A program made the translations under genes and the position numbers. A stretch of 54,811 nt of DNA from contig WJMA01000004.1 of assembly GCA_014728175.1 (NCBI GenBank), forward strand, positions 1 through 54,811. The letters are read 5' to 3'. Origin of the DNA: Candidatus Fermentibacterota bacterium (lineage in GTDB: Bacteria > Fermentibacterota > Fermentibacteria > Fermentibacterales > JCC-6). Below are positions 17,503-26,534 of this stretch, in pieces. The notes under the pieces are model-generated. The model searched no databases, had not been told where the DNA came from, and saw nothing but the letters and a program-made list of their open reading frames with translations. The stretch's first letter is position 1; each line of letters starts with the position of its first letter.

Positions 17503-18051
17503 TCAGACCTTGAGGTCGGAGAGGTCCCGCACGCAGGCCTCCATGCAGCTCTGGAATAGCCTGGTACCGAGCTCCCTCACCTGCGAGAACTCGCTATCGT
17601 CGGCTTCGGACAAGTTGGCGAACCGTTTGCCCACCTTCTCGCTGTGGATCGCACCACCCAACTGCATGCTCAAACCGGATTGTACGAACTGGTCGTAGGA
17701 GCTGCGGTGATCCTGGGTCTTCTGTAGTATGTCGATCTTCTTGTCCGGCGTGATTCCCGGAAAGGCTTCCTCCAGTAGATCGGAGTACCTGCTTACGTAC
17801 ATTCGACCGAGCTGCCGGGAAAGCTCCTCCGAGTTTCTGCGCGATAGCTTCGGGGAAAGGCCAACGATGGTCAGATAAGAGGCGTACCATTGCAGGGCCA
17901 GTAGCGGCACTTGCACTTTCTTCTTGGTCTGCTCGGATATGTTGACGGCGTTCATGGCGTCCTGCCTGTAGCTGGGATCCAGGGCGTGCCTGGCCAGGAT
18001 CTCAGCGATTTCCTCCGGCTCGACCTTCTTCTTCCTCTTGAACAACCCCAA
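17503..18051 (-). CDS. Conserved soluble protein of unknown function
   Basis: 182 aa from a TTG at 18051 preceded by GGAGGAGG, giving the natural start GLFKRKKKVEPEEIAEIL; the longer frame up to 18189 runs through the ribosome site and is unlikely. Mostly helical and charged: a basic N-terminus, an amphipathic helical middle (VPLLALQWYASYLTIVGLSPKLS) and KKIDILQKTQDHRSSYDQFVQSGLSMQLGG split later. No signal peptide or membrane segment, and no family recognised. Its neighbours give no clear hint of function. Confidence 0.65.
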   Translation of the reverse strand: MGLFKRKKKVEPEEIAEILARHALDPSYRQDAMNAVNISEQTKKKVQVPLLALQWYASYLTIVGLSPKLSRRNSEELSRQLGRMYVSRYSDLLEEAFPGITPDKKIDILQKTQDHRSSYDQFVQSGLSMQLGGAIHSEKVGKRFANLSEADDSEFSQVRELGTRLFQSCMEACVRDLSDLKV

Positions 18052-18219
18052 TCTCTCCTCCTCCGGCTGAGCTGGGCCAACCGTCGCTCCGATTCGGGCA
18101 AACCCATACGTAAACATATATGAATTAAAAACGACCGTGGGTCGATATCTTCCCATGACCGGTGCTGGACGGCGTTGAAAAAACCTCAAGAACGGAGCAC
18201 AAGCGGTCGTTGGCCCAAG

Positions 18220-18684
18220 CTAGAGGAAGCTCTCACCCAGCTTCCAGACTTCCTCCTCAAGGACCATAAGTAGTGGGAACTCTTCCTCCGCTTCGGATAC
18301 GCTCAGGTAAACCGTGGCGGAATCTCCGGAGGTCTCGCACCTGACCACCAAGACGTCGGACCTGGCCGGAAGATTGCCCCGTAGCTGTTGCGAGTTGAGG
18401 ATGAGCTCAACCAGGTCCAAAGAGGTCCACTGCTCAATCTCTTCCGGAGGGAGTTCCTGACCCAACTGCGAGGATAATTGCTCCGCCGCCTCCTGGGGCG
18501 AGAGCCTGATCATCATGACCAGCATGTCCAGCTGGTCGCGATTACCCTGGGAGAGGCAGGACAAGAACGCTTCGGTATCGCCATCGTACACCGCGTCCAG
18601 AAATGTTTCAAAGCCCTCCTCGGGAGACGCGGCCAGGCCGAGGACGGGCAGCACGAGAAGGGCAAGCAGGTTTAGGGGCCTCAT
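18220..18684 (-). CDS. Small secreted protein of unknown function
   Basis: 154 aa with a signal peptide (RPLNLLALLVLPVLGLAAS). The mature part starts PEEGFETFLDAVYDGDTEAFLSCLS, which resembles NTF2-like/DUF4878-type domains that begin with a short helix and a solvent-exposed pocket; the assignment is tentative. Clear AAGGAG ribosome site. It lies between the 17503-18051 gene and the phosphoesterase lipoprotein on the same strand, gap 95 bp to the latter. Confidence 0.65.
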   Translation of the reverse strand: MRPLNLLALLVLPVLGLAASPEEGFETFLDAVYDGDTEAFLSCLSQGNRDQLDMLVMMIRLSPQEAAEQLSSQLGQELPPEEIEQWTSLDLVELILNSQQLRGNLPARSDVLVVRCETSGDSATVYLSVSEAEEEFPLLMVLEEEVWKLGESFL

Positions 18685-18779
18685 GTTGCTCCTTTCGGTG
18701 GGTTCGCTTTTGAGGTCTCAGCCGACTGTATACCGGTCCGCTGCTGCGGTTCCAGAGCCCTGCCGCCGTCCTCCGGCCG

Positions 18780-20855
18780 TCAACGTCCTTCCGACTGCGG
18801 TCGCTTAGCCTCCATCAGATCGTGCACTCCGTCGAAGCGCTCGCCCCAAGAGTTGTATACGTCCAGCGAGATGCCGTCGCTATCGGCACGGAATACGAGG
18901 ACGTTCTCCTGGGAGGAGAAGTAGTAGTTGTCGGGGTTCACCCTCTTCCAGTACGAGTTCCAGGGGGTATCCTCCTCGGCGTAGTAGGGTGCGCCCGCCC
19001 CACCCGAGGTTACGTACCAGGTGGGGTGCGCAAGAGGCAGGGGAGAGACTTCCTCTTCGGTCTCCCCGATTATGCCGTCTCCGTCGGCGTCGTCGGCCAT
19101 CAGGCCGGTCGGAACCGAGTCATTGATGAGTATGCGGTAGTAGGCGTGCTCGTCCGAGCCCAGCACCGCGGCGACCTTGCTGGACGCCGAGATTATCCGT
19201 GCCAGCTCGTTGCGCATCTCTATTATGCCCTTGGGCTCGGGCGACGGCTCCCCGTTTCGGGCCACGTAGGCCCTTACGTTGTTGTTACCGTGGTACCACA
19301 TGGCGTCGCTTATGTGCCCTCCGCAGGGAAAGACGGGCTCCTGAGCCATAAGCAGAACGTACTTGACGGTCTCGTCCTCCTCCGCGGCTTCCAGCTGTCC
19401 TTTGATCCAGTCCAGCTGCTCGGCGAAGACGTAGCCCTCCGGGCAGCCGCCCAATCTGGTCGGATCACTGGCGTACCAGTAATTGTCGTTGTAGGCGATT
19501 ATCAGCACCGGCCCCCACTGCCAGCTGAAGACGTTCTCGCTGTACGTCGGTCGCTGGGGATCGGAAGGCTGAGGCCCGTTGGTAGGCTGGACGAGCTCGT
19601 CGGCGAACACCGCCTCGGCGCTCTCAGTCCGGTAAGGCCAGCGGTCCATCTCCAGCGGATCGCCATCCTCCACGGAGAAGGCTCTCAGCAGAGCCTCGTG
19701 GTTGCCCATGGCGGTGAGAACCGGAGCCTGGTGCCAGAAGCCGCCTACGGTGTACTTCCATGCCCACAGCTGGGTTCGGAAATCCTCGGGGACGGTCGTG
19801 TAGCCGTTGACCAGGTCGCCGCCCTGAAGGAAGAAGCTAGCCCCGTGTGACCGAGCCAGGGAGACCAGCCGGGACAGGCTCTGATGGTTGAGGCCCATCA
19901 GGGTCATCTCGCCGCCGCCGACACCCTCCCTGCTATCGCCGACGTACGCGAATACCACCTCGCCTTCTCCGGCCGCAGGAGGGGTTCGGAAACGATGGTT
20001 ATCGCTTTCTAGCTCACCGGCCCGTACGTGGTACTCGTACTCCGTATCGGCCTGCAAGGCCTTTAACTGCACGTAGTGGCGCCTGGCCGGAGCGCTGCCC
20101 ACGATGCTCTCCCCGTCGTTCAGCACCACGGCCGCCGCCGACTCCCTGTCCAGAGTGAACCAGATGGTAACCGAACCGGGGTCGGTGCTTCCGGCCATGC
20201 TGACGAAGGGTCCCTCGACCAGAGAGTGAGCCTTCTCGAAACCGTCGTTGGTCCTGAGGAAGCCTGCCAGCAGGTCGTACGTCCCCAGCCGGGCGTCTCT
20301 ACCTGGTGATTCCACGAAGAGGTCCGCCCTTACCATCAGCCGTCCTCGGTCGGTCCATTCCTCGGCGTTGTACTTGTCCGATAGAAGCGAGGCGATGTTC
20401 AAGCGTGTCCGGCCGCCGTCCACCACCGCACTCTTCCGCATCCGACCGTGCGAGAAATCCGTCTCCTCGGCCTCGAACGGATATGGCCCGAAGTAGATCC
20501 TGCCGTAAACGGAAGATGCATCGATAACCTCACCATTCGCATCGGTCAGTTCCAGGCCCGTCAGGTCGAAGAGCAACCCGTTCTCGTAGCCTTCGCTGAG
20601 AGCCGCGTGAAGATCTTCCACGTGCAGGGCGTTACGAACCCCGCGGTGGGTTATCTCCCGCAGTCCCTCTTCGGAGGGGTCAGCCAGCACTTCGGGTGAG
20701 GGAGGGCCGGTTACCTCGAGCTCCTCGGCGCCCGCTTCGACCACAGGCTCTGGTAGTTCGACCGCCGGTTCCTCCGGCTCGCGCTGCCGGCCGCAGGAAA
20801 CCACCAGCATTAGTACTACGGTTACCAAAAGAGAGAGTGAGTAACGCACATTCAT
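18780..20855 (-). CDS. Metallophosphoesterase lipoprotein with fibronectin-III-like domain
   Basis: 691 aa. Lipobox LMLVVSC gives a lipidated Cys21, followed by a Pro/Glu-rich linker. A fibronectin-III-like domain (about 210-300) precedes the calcineurin-type phosphoesterase core: YVGDSREG, LQGGDLVNG, MGNHEALLR and, late, VLGSDEHAYYR in the place of the usual GHTH. This order is that of purple acid phosphatase-like enzymes. Most metal ligands are present, with Arg in the DxH position. Substrate unknown; the enzyme would act at the cell surface or periplasm. GGAGGT ribosome site. The reverse-strand neighbour starts 246 bp away. Confidence 0.85.
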   Translation of the reverse strand: MNVRYSLSLLVTVVLMLVVSCGRQREPEEPAVELPEPVVEAGAEELEVTGPPSPEVLADPSEEGLREITHRGVRNALHVEDLHAALSEGYENGLLFDLTGLELTDANGEVIDASSVYGRIYFGPYPFEAEETDFSHGRMRKSAVVDGGRTRLNIASLLSDKYNAEEWTDRGRLMVRADLFVESPGRDARLGTYDLLAGFLRTNDGFEKAHSLVEGPFVSMAGSTDPGSVTIWFTLDRESAAAVVLNDGESIVGSAPARRHYVQLKALQADTEYEYHVRAGELESDNHRFRTPPAAGEGEVVFAYVGDSREGVGGGEMTLMGLNHQSLSRLVSLARSHGASFFLQGGDLVNGYTTVPEDFRTQLWAWKYTVGGFWHQAPVLTAMGNHEALLRAFSVEDGDPLEMDRWPYRTESAEAVFADELVQPTNGPQPSDPQRPTYSENVFSWQWGPVLIIAYNDNYWYASDPTRLGGCPEGYVFAEQLDWIKGQLEAAEEDETVKYVLLMAQEPVFPCGGHISDAMWYHGNNNVRAYVARNGEPSPEPKGIIEMRNELARIISASSKVAAVLGSDEHAYYRILINDSVPTGLMADDADGDGIIGETEEEVSPLPLAHPTWYVTSGGAGAPYYAEEDTPWNSYWKRVNPDNYYFSSQENVLVFRADSDGISLDVYNSWGERFDGVHDLMEAKRPQSEGR

Positions 20856-21101
20856 CGAATAACCTCCAGGATGATGAGCTTTTCGTACATATCAAAGCGG
20901 CATTCGCCGGAAATACCGGCCGGAAAGTATTGCACGAAACCGTTCCAGCACTACTCAAAGACTATTAGGGATTGGTTAAGCGCTCCCTTACGATACCTCG
21001 ACCCTCATTGGCATAGGCCAGCGCTCTTCGTATCCTCTCTCCGGCCAGAAGATAATCAGGATCACCCGCGGAAAGAGTACTCGAAGCGTAAGGGACCTGC
21101 G

Positions 21102-22055
21102 GTGAGCATTGCCCAGCCAACAAGAAGCGAGCAAAGGCACGTCCTGGTTACAGGTATCCACCGCAGTGGAACCACTTTCGTGGGCGCGGTGCTGGCCAAT
21201 GTGCCGGGTATGGGGTACGTACAGGAACCCTTCAATCCCGATTTGGGCATGCAAGGCATCGAGACCTGGTACCCGTACGTAAGAAGCGGAATGCCCGGGG
21301 AAGGACGTTACGCCAGGCTGGTGGAAAGGTTACTCGCCGGCAAGGCTCGTTACAAGAAAAGGCCGGGCAGACATGGAGGTATTCTGAGGTGGGTGGGGAG
21401 GAAGCTCTTCGGCAGCCGAGATTACCTCCAGTATCTGATGTCGACCAGGTTCTTCGGCTCGAAGAGGCTGGTGCTGAAGGATCCCATCGTCTCTCTGGCC
21501 TCGGAGTGGCTCCATCGGAGATTCGGGATGAAGGTTCTCGTACTGATGCGTCATCCGGCCGGTTTCGCCGCCAGCACCGCCAGACTGGGATGGGATTTCG
21601 ATTTCTCGAACCTGACCTCTCAGAGGCCGCTGATGGACGATTACCTGGGGGAGATACTTCGCCCTCTGGATGCGAAGTCCATGGCTCATCACGAAAGGGC
21701 CGGGCTACTCTGGAGATGCATCTACACCATCCTGGAGGAATTCATCCGGCGCAATCCGGAGATGAAGATGATGAAGCTGGAGGAGATCTCAAAGCAGCCG
21801 CTCTCCGCGTTCGAAGAGATACACCGATTCCTCGGCCTTCCCCTTACCGACAGCACGAAGAAGCTCATCGCGGACTCCACCAGCCCCAAGAATCCTCCGG
21901 ACGCTCCCGACGGCCAGCCTCACAGCCTGAAACGGAACAGCCGGAGCCTGGTCGAATCTTGGAAGAGGAGCCTCGATCCGCAGAATATAGAAAGGATAAT
22001 GGAGCTGGCCGGGCCCCTGGCACGGAAGTATTACCCTCGGGGGACGGGGGAATGA
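21102..22055 (+). CDS. Sulfotransferase family protein
   Basis: 317 aa from a GTG at 21102 with AAGGGA upstream; the longer frame from 20871 has no supporting site. The PAPS 5'-phosphosulfate loop is TGIHRSGTTFVG (about 17-28) and the 3'-phosphate strand is LVLMRHPAGFAAS. It would transfer sulfate from PAPS to a glycan or lipid; acceptor unknown. It lies apart from the sulfotransferase/glycosyltransferase cluster that begins 2.2 kb downstream. The last residues (GTGE) and the TGA stop lie inside a family B repeat, so the original C-terminus may have been replaced. Confidence 0.85.
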   Translation: MSIAQPTRSEQRHVLVTGIHRSGTTFVGAVLANVPGMGYVQEPFNPDLGMQGIETWYPYVRSGMPGEGRYARLVERLLAGKARYKKRPGRHGGILRWVGRKLFGSRDYLQYLMSTRFFGSKRLVLKDPIVSLASEWLHRRFGMKVLVLMRHPAGFAASTARLGWDFDFSNLTSQRPLMDDYLGEILRPLDAKSMAHHERAGLLWRCIYTILEEFIRRNPEMKMMKLEEISKQPLSAFEEIHRFLGLPLTDSTKKLIADSTSPKNPPDAPDGQPHSLKRNSRSLVESWKRSLDPQNIERIMELAGPLARKYYPRGTGE

Positions 22056-22070
22056 TAAACACTAAATAAA
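22040..22070 (+). repeat. Dispersed repeat family B, copy 2
   Basis: GGGGACGGGGGAATGATAAA plus CACTAAATAAA. The TGA within it is the stop codon of the sulfotransferase gene. Confidence 0.9.
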
Positions 22071-22075
22071 AGGTA

Positions 22076-22753
22076 TCAGTACATCAGGGAATAATCGACC
22101 AGAAGCGAGTCGTCCTCCACCCACCTGATCCAGGCCCTATCGAACGCCGCGTCCTCGGTGGCGGGGCTTACCGGCCTCACCGCGAGCCAGTTACAGTGCC
22201 AGCCTACCGCCTCCAGCTCGGCCCAGTTTTCCGCCAGACCGGGATCTATGCCCATGGTAGAAGCGCCTTCGTCCGGGGCGGCCCGGGGCGCGTTGGAGGT
22301 GAGGTCCGCCGTGATGAGACAACCGCACAGGAACTCCGGCCAGGGCATTATCCTGATTACCGCATCATCGTGGTCCAGCCACAGGGTGCTGTCGGAATCT
22401 TCCTCTACCATGACCTCGTAGCGGTAGACGGTGGTGCCGGCTTCCTCCTCGGTAGTCAGCAGATGCCGGTAGGCTTGCCTCCGGACCTGCATCGCCCCCA
22501 CACATACCAGAAAAAGCTGCCCGTACTCGTCGCGCATCGCCCCGGTGACCCAAAGCGGCTCGGCGAACAGGCCGTAAGGCTCGGTCCTGGTCAGGCTGCG
22601 GAGGGGAACCGAGTCCCGGGGACTTTCGTAGAAGTGACAGGTTGAATCCATCGGGCATACTACCTCTACGATTCTGTCCTTTGGATCGAACCTGGGTATA
22701 GGATAGCCAGTTAGCATAAGAACACAGAAACAACCCACTAACGTGTACAGCAT
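22076..22753 (-). CDS. Secreted protein of unknown function
   Basis: 225 aa from the ATG at 22753, which has GGAGGG four bases upstream; the ATG at 22765 lacks a site. A signal-peptide-like start (LYTLVGCFCVLMLTG) is followed by a soluble, Trp- and acid-rich domain (WLDHDDAVIRIMPWPEFLCG, WAELEAVGWHCNWLAVRP). No family recognised. It converges with the sulfotransferase, with the family B repeat between the two 3' ends. Confidence 0.65.
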   Translation of the reverse strand: MLYTLVGCFCVLMLTGYPIPRFDPKDRIVEVVCPMDSTCHFYESPRDSVPLRSLTRTEPYGLFAEPLWVTGAMRDEYGQLFLVCVGAMQVRRQAYRHLLTTEEEAGTTVYRYEVMVEEDSDSTLWLDHDDAVIRIMPWPEFLCGCLITADLTSNAPRAAPDEGASTMGIDPGLAENWAELEAVGWHCNWLAVRPVSPATEDAAFDRAWIRWVEDDSLLVDYSLMY

Positions 22754-22904
22754 GATTCCCTCCATAGGTTTTGATCATTTGCCAGCAGTCATTGATGATG
22801 CAGGCGATTCCTCTCGCAGTCCATACGGAGCTTTACTTCTTCGCCCCGAATGCAACCTCTTGACCGAATGCTATATTTCGTAAATCACATTACGGGAGGC
22901 TGGA

Positions 22905-23336
22905 ATGACCAAAGACGAACGCGCAAAAAAGGCTCGAGAGAAGATAGACATGAAGTACATAGAGGACGGTGCAGGCAAAATAGACGGTGACGACATGGAG
23001 AAGGTCGTCAGGAAGGCGGACGAGATCAAGTACAAGTTCGAGTCCAAGGGCCCCCTTCACAGGTTCCTCAAGGACTTCAGACTGCTGATCCAGCTGGTTC
23101 GGGACTACTGGTCTAACCGGTATCGGGCCATTCCCTGGTGGGCCATATCCGGAATAGTCTTCGCGCTGCTGTACGTGCTCAATCCCGCAGACCTTCTGCC
23201 CGACTTCATCCCCGGCCTGGGCTACATGGACGATGCCATGGTGGTGTCGCTGTGCCTGATGATGATCGAGCGGGAGCTGGAAAAGTACAACGACTGGAAG
23301 CGGGAAACGAGGCGCAGCTCGTCGGAGAACGGCTAA
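22905..23336 (+). CDS. YkvA-type DUF1232 membrane protein
   Basis: 143 aa. Charged N-terminal half, then the DUF1232 core AIPWWAISGIVFALLYVLNP followed by ADLLPDFIPGLGYMDDAMVV, which is diagnostic of the family. One or two membrane segments (about 75-95, 105-123). Function of the family is unknown. A GGGAGG ribosome site precedes the ATG. The next + strand gene starts 39 bp on, so the two are probably cotranscribed. Confidence 0.85.
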   Translation: MTKDERAKKAREKIDMKYIEDGAGKIDGDDMEKVVRKADEIKYKFESKGPLHRFLKDFRLLIQLVRDYWSNRYRAIPWWAISGIVFALLYVLNPADLLPDFIPGLGYMDDAMVVSLCLMMIERELEKYNDWKRETRRSSSENG

Positions 23337-23374
23337 ATCTCCTCTGGAAGCGGGTATGGACCGTGAGTAGCTGC

Positions 23375-23761
23375 ATGCGGACGCTATATTGGGCGCCCCG
23401 AATCCTGGGCATAGCCTTCGCCGTGTTCATCAGCCTGTTCGCCCTGGACGTGTTCGGTGAGGGCAACGGTTTCCGGGAGGCGATGCTAGGCTTCGCCATA
23501 CATATGATTCCCACCGCCCTGTTCGTCGTTCTGCTCGTCCTCGCCTGGCACTGGGAATGGATAGGGGCTACCGCTTTCCTGGCCCTGGGCGCGTACTACC
23601 TGGTCTCTACGTGGGGGAGGATGCATTGGGCCGCCTACGCGACCATCTCCGGTCCTCTGTTCCTCCTGTCGGTCCTGTTCCTCCTCAATTGGCTCCAACG
23701 CTCACGGCTAGACCGGACCGGGACGGACCCTGACCACCGCTCCCACCGCCTAGATACCTGA
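23375..23761 (+). CDS. Small four-helix membrane protein (DUF7670-like)
   Basis: 128 aa beginning RTLYWAPRILGIAFAVFISL; this start and the later HWEWIGATAFLALGAYY and SGPLFLLSVLFLLNWLQ are characteristic of a widespread small membrane protein of unknown function (DUF7670 by recall). Four hydrophobic helices. A GTG at 23363 is an alternative start. Overlaps nothing and follows the YkvA gene closely. Confidence 0.75.
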   Translation: MRTLYWAPRILGIAFAVFISLFALDVFGEGNGFREAMLGFAIHMIPTALFVVLLVLAWHWEWIGATAFLALGAYYLVSTWGRMHWAAYATISGPLFLLSVLFLLNWLQRSRLDRTGTDPDHRSHRLDT

Positions 23762-23871
23762 CCGATCTGCCGCTGCCGGACTTACGCCTTCAACCCGGCC
23801 TCCATATATTGCCCGAAACTTGCGATCATCGACCACGGGCAGGGATCTATGCCATCCTGGGGGGGACAGTC

Positions 23872-24216
23872 ATGGACCGGATAGTCGAGCTCATCAGAGA
23901 GGTAAACAGCGCCGTGAACGGCGTCGTATGGGGCGTGCTCATGCTCATACTCCTGGTCGGAGCCGGCATCTACCTGAGCGTCAGAACCGGGTCCGTACAG
24001 TTCAGACGCTTCTGCCTGATGCTCAAGGAGACAGCGGGCAAGATTTTCCAGCGCGGCCCCAGGGCCGAGGGAGACATCACCCCCTTCCAGGCCCCCAACG
24101 TCACCATGGGCGGAACGATGGGCGTGCTGGCCAGACAGTTCCTCCGGGGCAAGCCGTACACCCCGCCCCCCCGGATGAGCGGTACGTCGGCCGGCCGAGC
24201 GCTCGCTGACCGGTAG
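23872..24216 (+). pseudogene. AGCS-type Na+/alanine symporter, truncated N-terminal fragment
   Basis: 114 codons. The first 75 residues match the start of AGCS (sodium:alanine) symporters: NSAVNGVVWGVLMLILLVGAGIYL split around TM1, SVRTGSVQFRRF, KIFQRGPRAEGDITPFQA. A complete protein is about 450 aa with 10-11 helices. After ITPFQAPNV the family resemblance ends and the frame runs into unrelated sequence and a stop; the expected GTGNIAG region is absent and the next gene begins 96 bp later. A GGGGG ribosome site is still present. It looks like a 5' remnant of a deleted symporter gene. Confidence 0.7.
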
Positions 24217-24312
24217 CCGCTGGACAGTGAGGGTGGTTCTGGTGCCTGCCGGCGTGATGGCTCTTCGGTAGGGCCGGGCGAACCTCTGGGGGCGGAGATC
24301 CGGATCGAGGAT

Positions 24313-25119
24313 ATGGTCAAGAACAGGCTGAGGTCCGTGCTCGGAGGTCTTTCCGCCCGGTTGAAAATGGTTCCGTCGTTCCTGGTGATAGGAGCGCAGA
24401 AGTGCGGCACCACCTCGCTATACGCCGCTCTAAGGCAGCATCCTTCCTGCCGGATGCCCCGCAAGAAGGAGCTGCATTTCTTCGACACCCGCTTCCACCT
24501 GGGGATGAGCTGGTACCTGAGTTACTTCCCCTTCCGCCACGGCGACGGAGCGATAACCGGCGAGGTCTCCCCCTACTACCTCTTCCATCCGGCCGTGCCC
24601 GGCCGGGTGCGGGCCACTCTTCCCGAGGCCGGATTCATCGTGATGCTGCGAAACCCGGTGGACCGGGCCTACTCGCACTACAGCATGCAAAGGCAGCGGG
24701 GAATTGAGGACGCCGAAAGCTTCGAGGAGGCCGTCCGGAGGGAGAAGGACAGGATTGGAGGCGAGGAGGAGAAACTGCTTCAGGACTCGGGTTACCGTAG
24801 CTTCCCACACCAGAAGCTGAGCTACCTCGCCCGCGGCGAGTACTTGACCCAGATCGAACGCTGGCTTCGGTTCTTCCCGCTCGACCGCTTCCACTTTATA
24901 CGCAGCGAGGACTTCTTCGCCGACGCGACGGTGGAGCTGAAGAAGGCCTGCGGCTTCCTGGGGCTGGAAGAGTTCCGCCCGCCCGACCTTCGGCCGCGGT
25001 TCACGGCCAGCTACCCGGAGATGGACCCTGATCTGCGCCGAAGGCTGCTGGACTACTACGCCGAGGAGATCGACGGCCTGCAAGAGCTTCTGGGAAGGGA
25101 CCTGGAATGGACCAGGTGA
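24313..25119 (+). CDS. Sulfotransferase (heparan-type sulfotransferase domain)
   Basis: 268 aa. PAPS-binding loop FLVIGAQKCGTTSLYAAL (about 22-39), then KELHFFD, GEVSPYYLFHP and the 3'-phosphate-binding IVMLRNPVDRAYSHY, the order seen in NodH/heparan N-sulfotransferase-like enzymes. Acceptor presumably a sugar made by the glycosyltransferases that follow. First gene of the cluster; its last 13 bp overlap the start of the next open frame. Confidence 0.92.
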   Translation: MVKNRLRSVLGGLSARLKMVPSFLVIGAQKCGTTSLYAALRQHPSCRMPRKKELHFFDTRFHLGMSWYLSYFPFRHGDGAITGEVSPYYLFHPAVPGRVRATLPEAGFIVMLRNPVDRAYSHYSMQRQRGIEDAESFEEAVRREKDRIGGEEEKLLQDSGYRSFPHQKLSYLARGEYLTQIERWLRFFPLDRFHFIRSEDFFADATVELKKACGFLGLEEFRPPDLRPRFTASYPEMDPDLRRRLLDYYAEEIDGLQELLGRDLEWTR

Positions 25120-26393
25120 CGACGCAGGGAGCCTCCCAACGGCCACAGCGGAGAGACCGGGCGATGAGAGACGTGCTGCTGGTCTCCTATCACTTCCCGC
25201 CCCACGGAGGGAAGGCCGTGCAACGGGCTTCCAAGCTCGCCAAGTACCTTCCCGAGTTCGGCTGGAGGCCGGTAGTTTTCGCCCTCCCGGAGAAGCAGAG
25301 AAAGGTACCCATGGATCCCACCCTCCTTGACGAGCTGCCCGGAGGGTTGGAGGTCCACCGGCCTTCCTACTTCGACTACAGGAGGGTGCTTCCGGGAGAG
25401 ATACGGAAACTGCTTCCCCGGCAGTTTCCCGACAGGTACCGGCCCTGGTCCGAGAAGAGCGCGCCCAAGCTGGCCTCGCTCGTACGCAGCAGTGAGATTC
25501 AAGCCATGGTCACCACCTCACCCACCCATTCCACTCAGTTGCTCGGGCTGCGGGTGAAACGGGCCACCGGCATACCATGGGCCGCCGATTTCAGGGATCC
25601 CTGGTCGTCCGATCTACGCTTCGGCGACCGGCCCGGGGAGGAGGTGATGCGTTCGCTGGAGACGGACGTGCTGGAGGAGGCCGACGCCGTAGTGGGTGTC
25701 TTTCCCAGGATACTGCGGGATTTCGAGGACCGGGCCGAGCCGGAGCGGCTCTACCTGATAGAGAACGGCTACGACGAGGATGACTTCGAGGCCGTGGATT
25801 GGGGCGCTCCTCCTCTGGAGCAAGACGTGCTCACCCTGGGCCACAACGGTACGGTAAGCGACAATCGCGATCCGGCTCCCGTGCTGAATGCCCTGCGCAG
25901 ACTGCTCGCCTCCGAGAGCATAGAACCCGGCTCGATTAGGGCGGTATTCACCACCGCCCCGGCGGGAAGGAAGCGCTTCGCCGGTTTCGAGGACCTGCTG
26001 GAGGCTGGAATGCTGGAGGTGCGGGGCTATCGCCCCCACTCCCCGAGCATAGCCGAGCTGGCCCGGCTGGACGTATCGCTTCTCCTCCTTACCCAGGGGG
26101 AGGCGATATATCCGGCCAAACTATTCGAGTACATGAGGCTGGGCAATCCGATCCTCTCGGTAAGCAAGCCCGGCGACGACCTGCACGAGCTGATAGCGTC
26201 CCACGACGTGGGAATGGTGGTCGACAGGAGCGACGAACCTGCGATCGCCGAGGCGCTTCTGGAGCTCTTGGAGAGCAAGAGTTCCGGAAACCTTCCCCAT
26301 CTGCGGCCGGACCTCGAAGGTATTCGAAGATTCTCCAGAAGGGACATCGCCCGCAGGTACGCAGAGCTTCTGGACTCGATCTCGTCGGGGTAG
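25107..26393 (+). CDS. Glycosyltransferase, GT4-like (GT-B fold)
   Basis: 428 aa. Starts at an ATG overlapping the sulfotransferase stop, or at an internal ATG at 25164 (RDVLLVSYHFPPHGGKAVQR), which is the conserved beginning of this family. The N-terminal domain has the glycine-rich PPHGGKAVQRASKLAKYL loop and AADFRDPWSSD; the C-terminal domain has the donor-binding YPAKLFEYMRLGNPILS. Transfers a sugar from a nucleotide donor; linkage cannot be read from sequence. Part of the sulfated-glycan cluster. Confidence 0.88.
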   Translation: MDQVTTQGASQRPQRRDRAMRDVLLVSYHFPPHGGKAVQRASKLAKYLPEFGWRPVVFALPEKQRKVPMDPTLLDELPGGLEVHRPSYFDYRRVLPGEIRKLLPRQFPDRYRPWSEKSAPKLASLVRSSEIQAMVTTSPTHSTQLLGLRVKRATGIPWAADFRDPWSSDLRFGDRPGEEVMRSLETDVLEEADAVVGVFPRILRDFEDRAEPERLYLIENGYDEDDFEAVDWGAPPLEQDVLTLGHNGTVSDNRDPAPVLNALRRLLASESIEPGSIRAVFTTAPAGRKRFAGFEDLLEAGMLEVRGYRPHSPSIAELARLDVSLLLLTQGEAIYPAKLFEYMRLGNPILSVSKPGDDLHELIASHDVGMVVDRSDEPAIAEALLELLESKSSGNLPHLRPDLEGIRRFSRRDIARRYAELLDSISSG

Positions 26394-26402
26394 ACGGCTG
26401 GC

Positions 26403-26443
26403 ACCGGGCCGCCCCTCCTAGCTTGGCGGGACCGGCCGGTTTT
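26403..26443 (+). terminator. Possible intrinsic terminator inside the glycan cluster
   Basis: An imperfect GC-rich hairpin (ACCGGGCCGCC pairing with GGCGGGACCGG region) followed by TTTT, just after the glycosyltransferase stop and in the only larger gap (141 bp) of the cluster. It may split the cluster into two transcripts. Confidence 0.4.
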
Positions 26444-26534
26444 GCTATGCTGATTGCCCTCGAACGGTCCTTGCCGGGTTCTTTGGGTTCGGTATACCAC
26501 CTATGGGGGTTGCATCGTGCAAAACGGCGATGAG

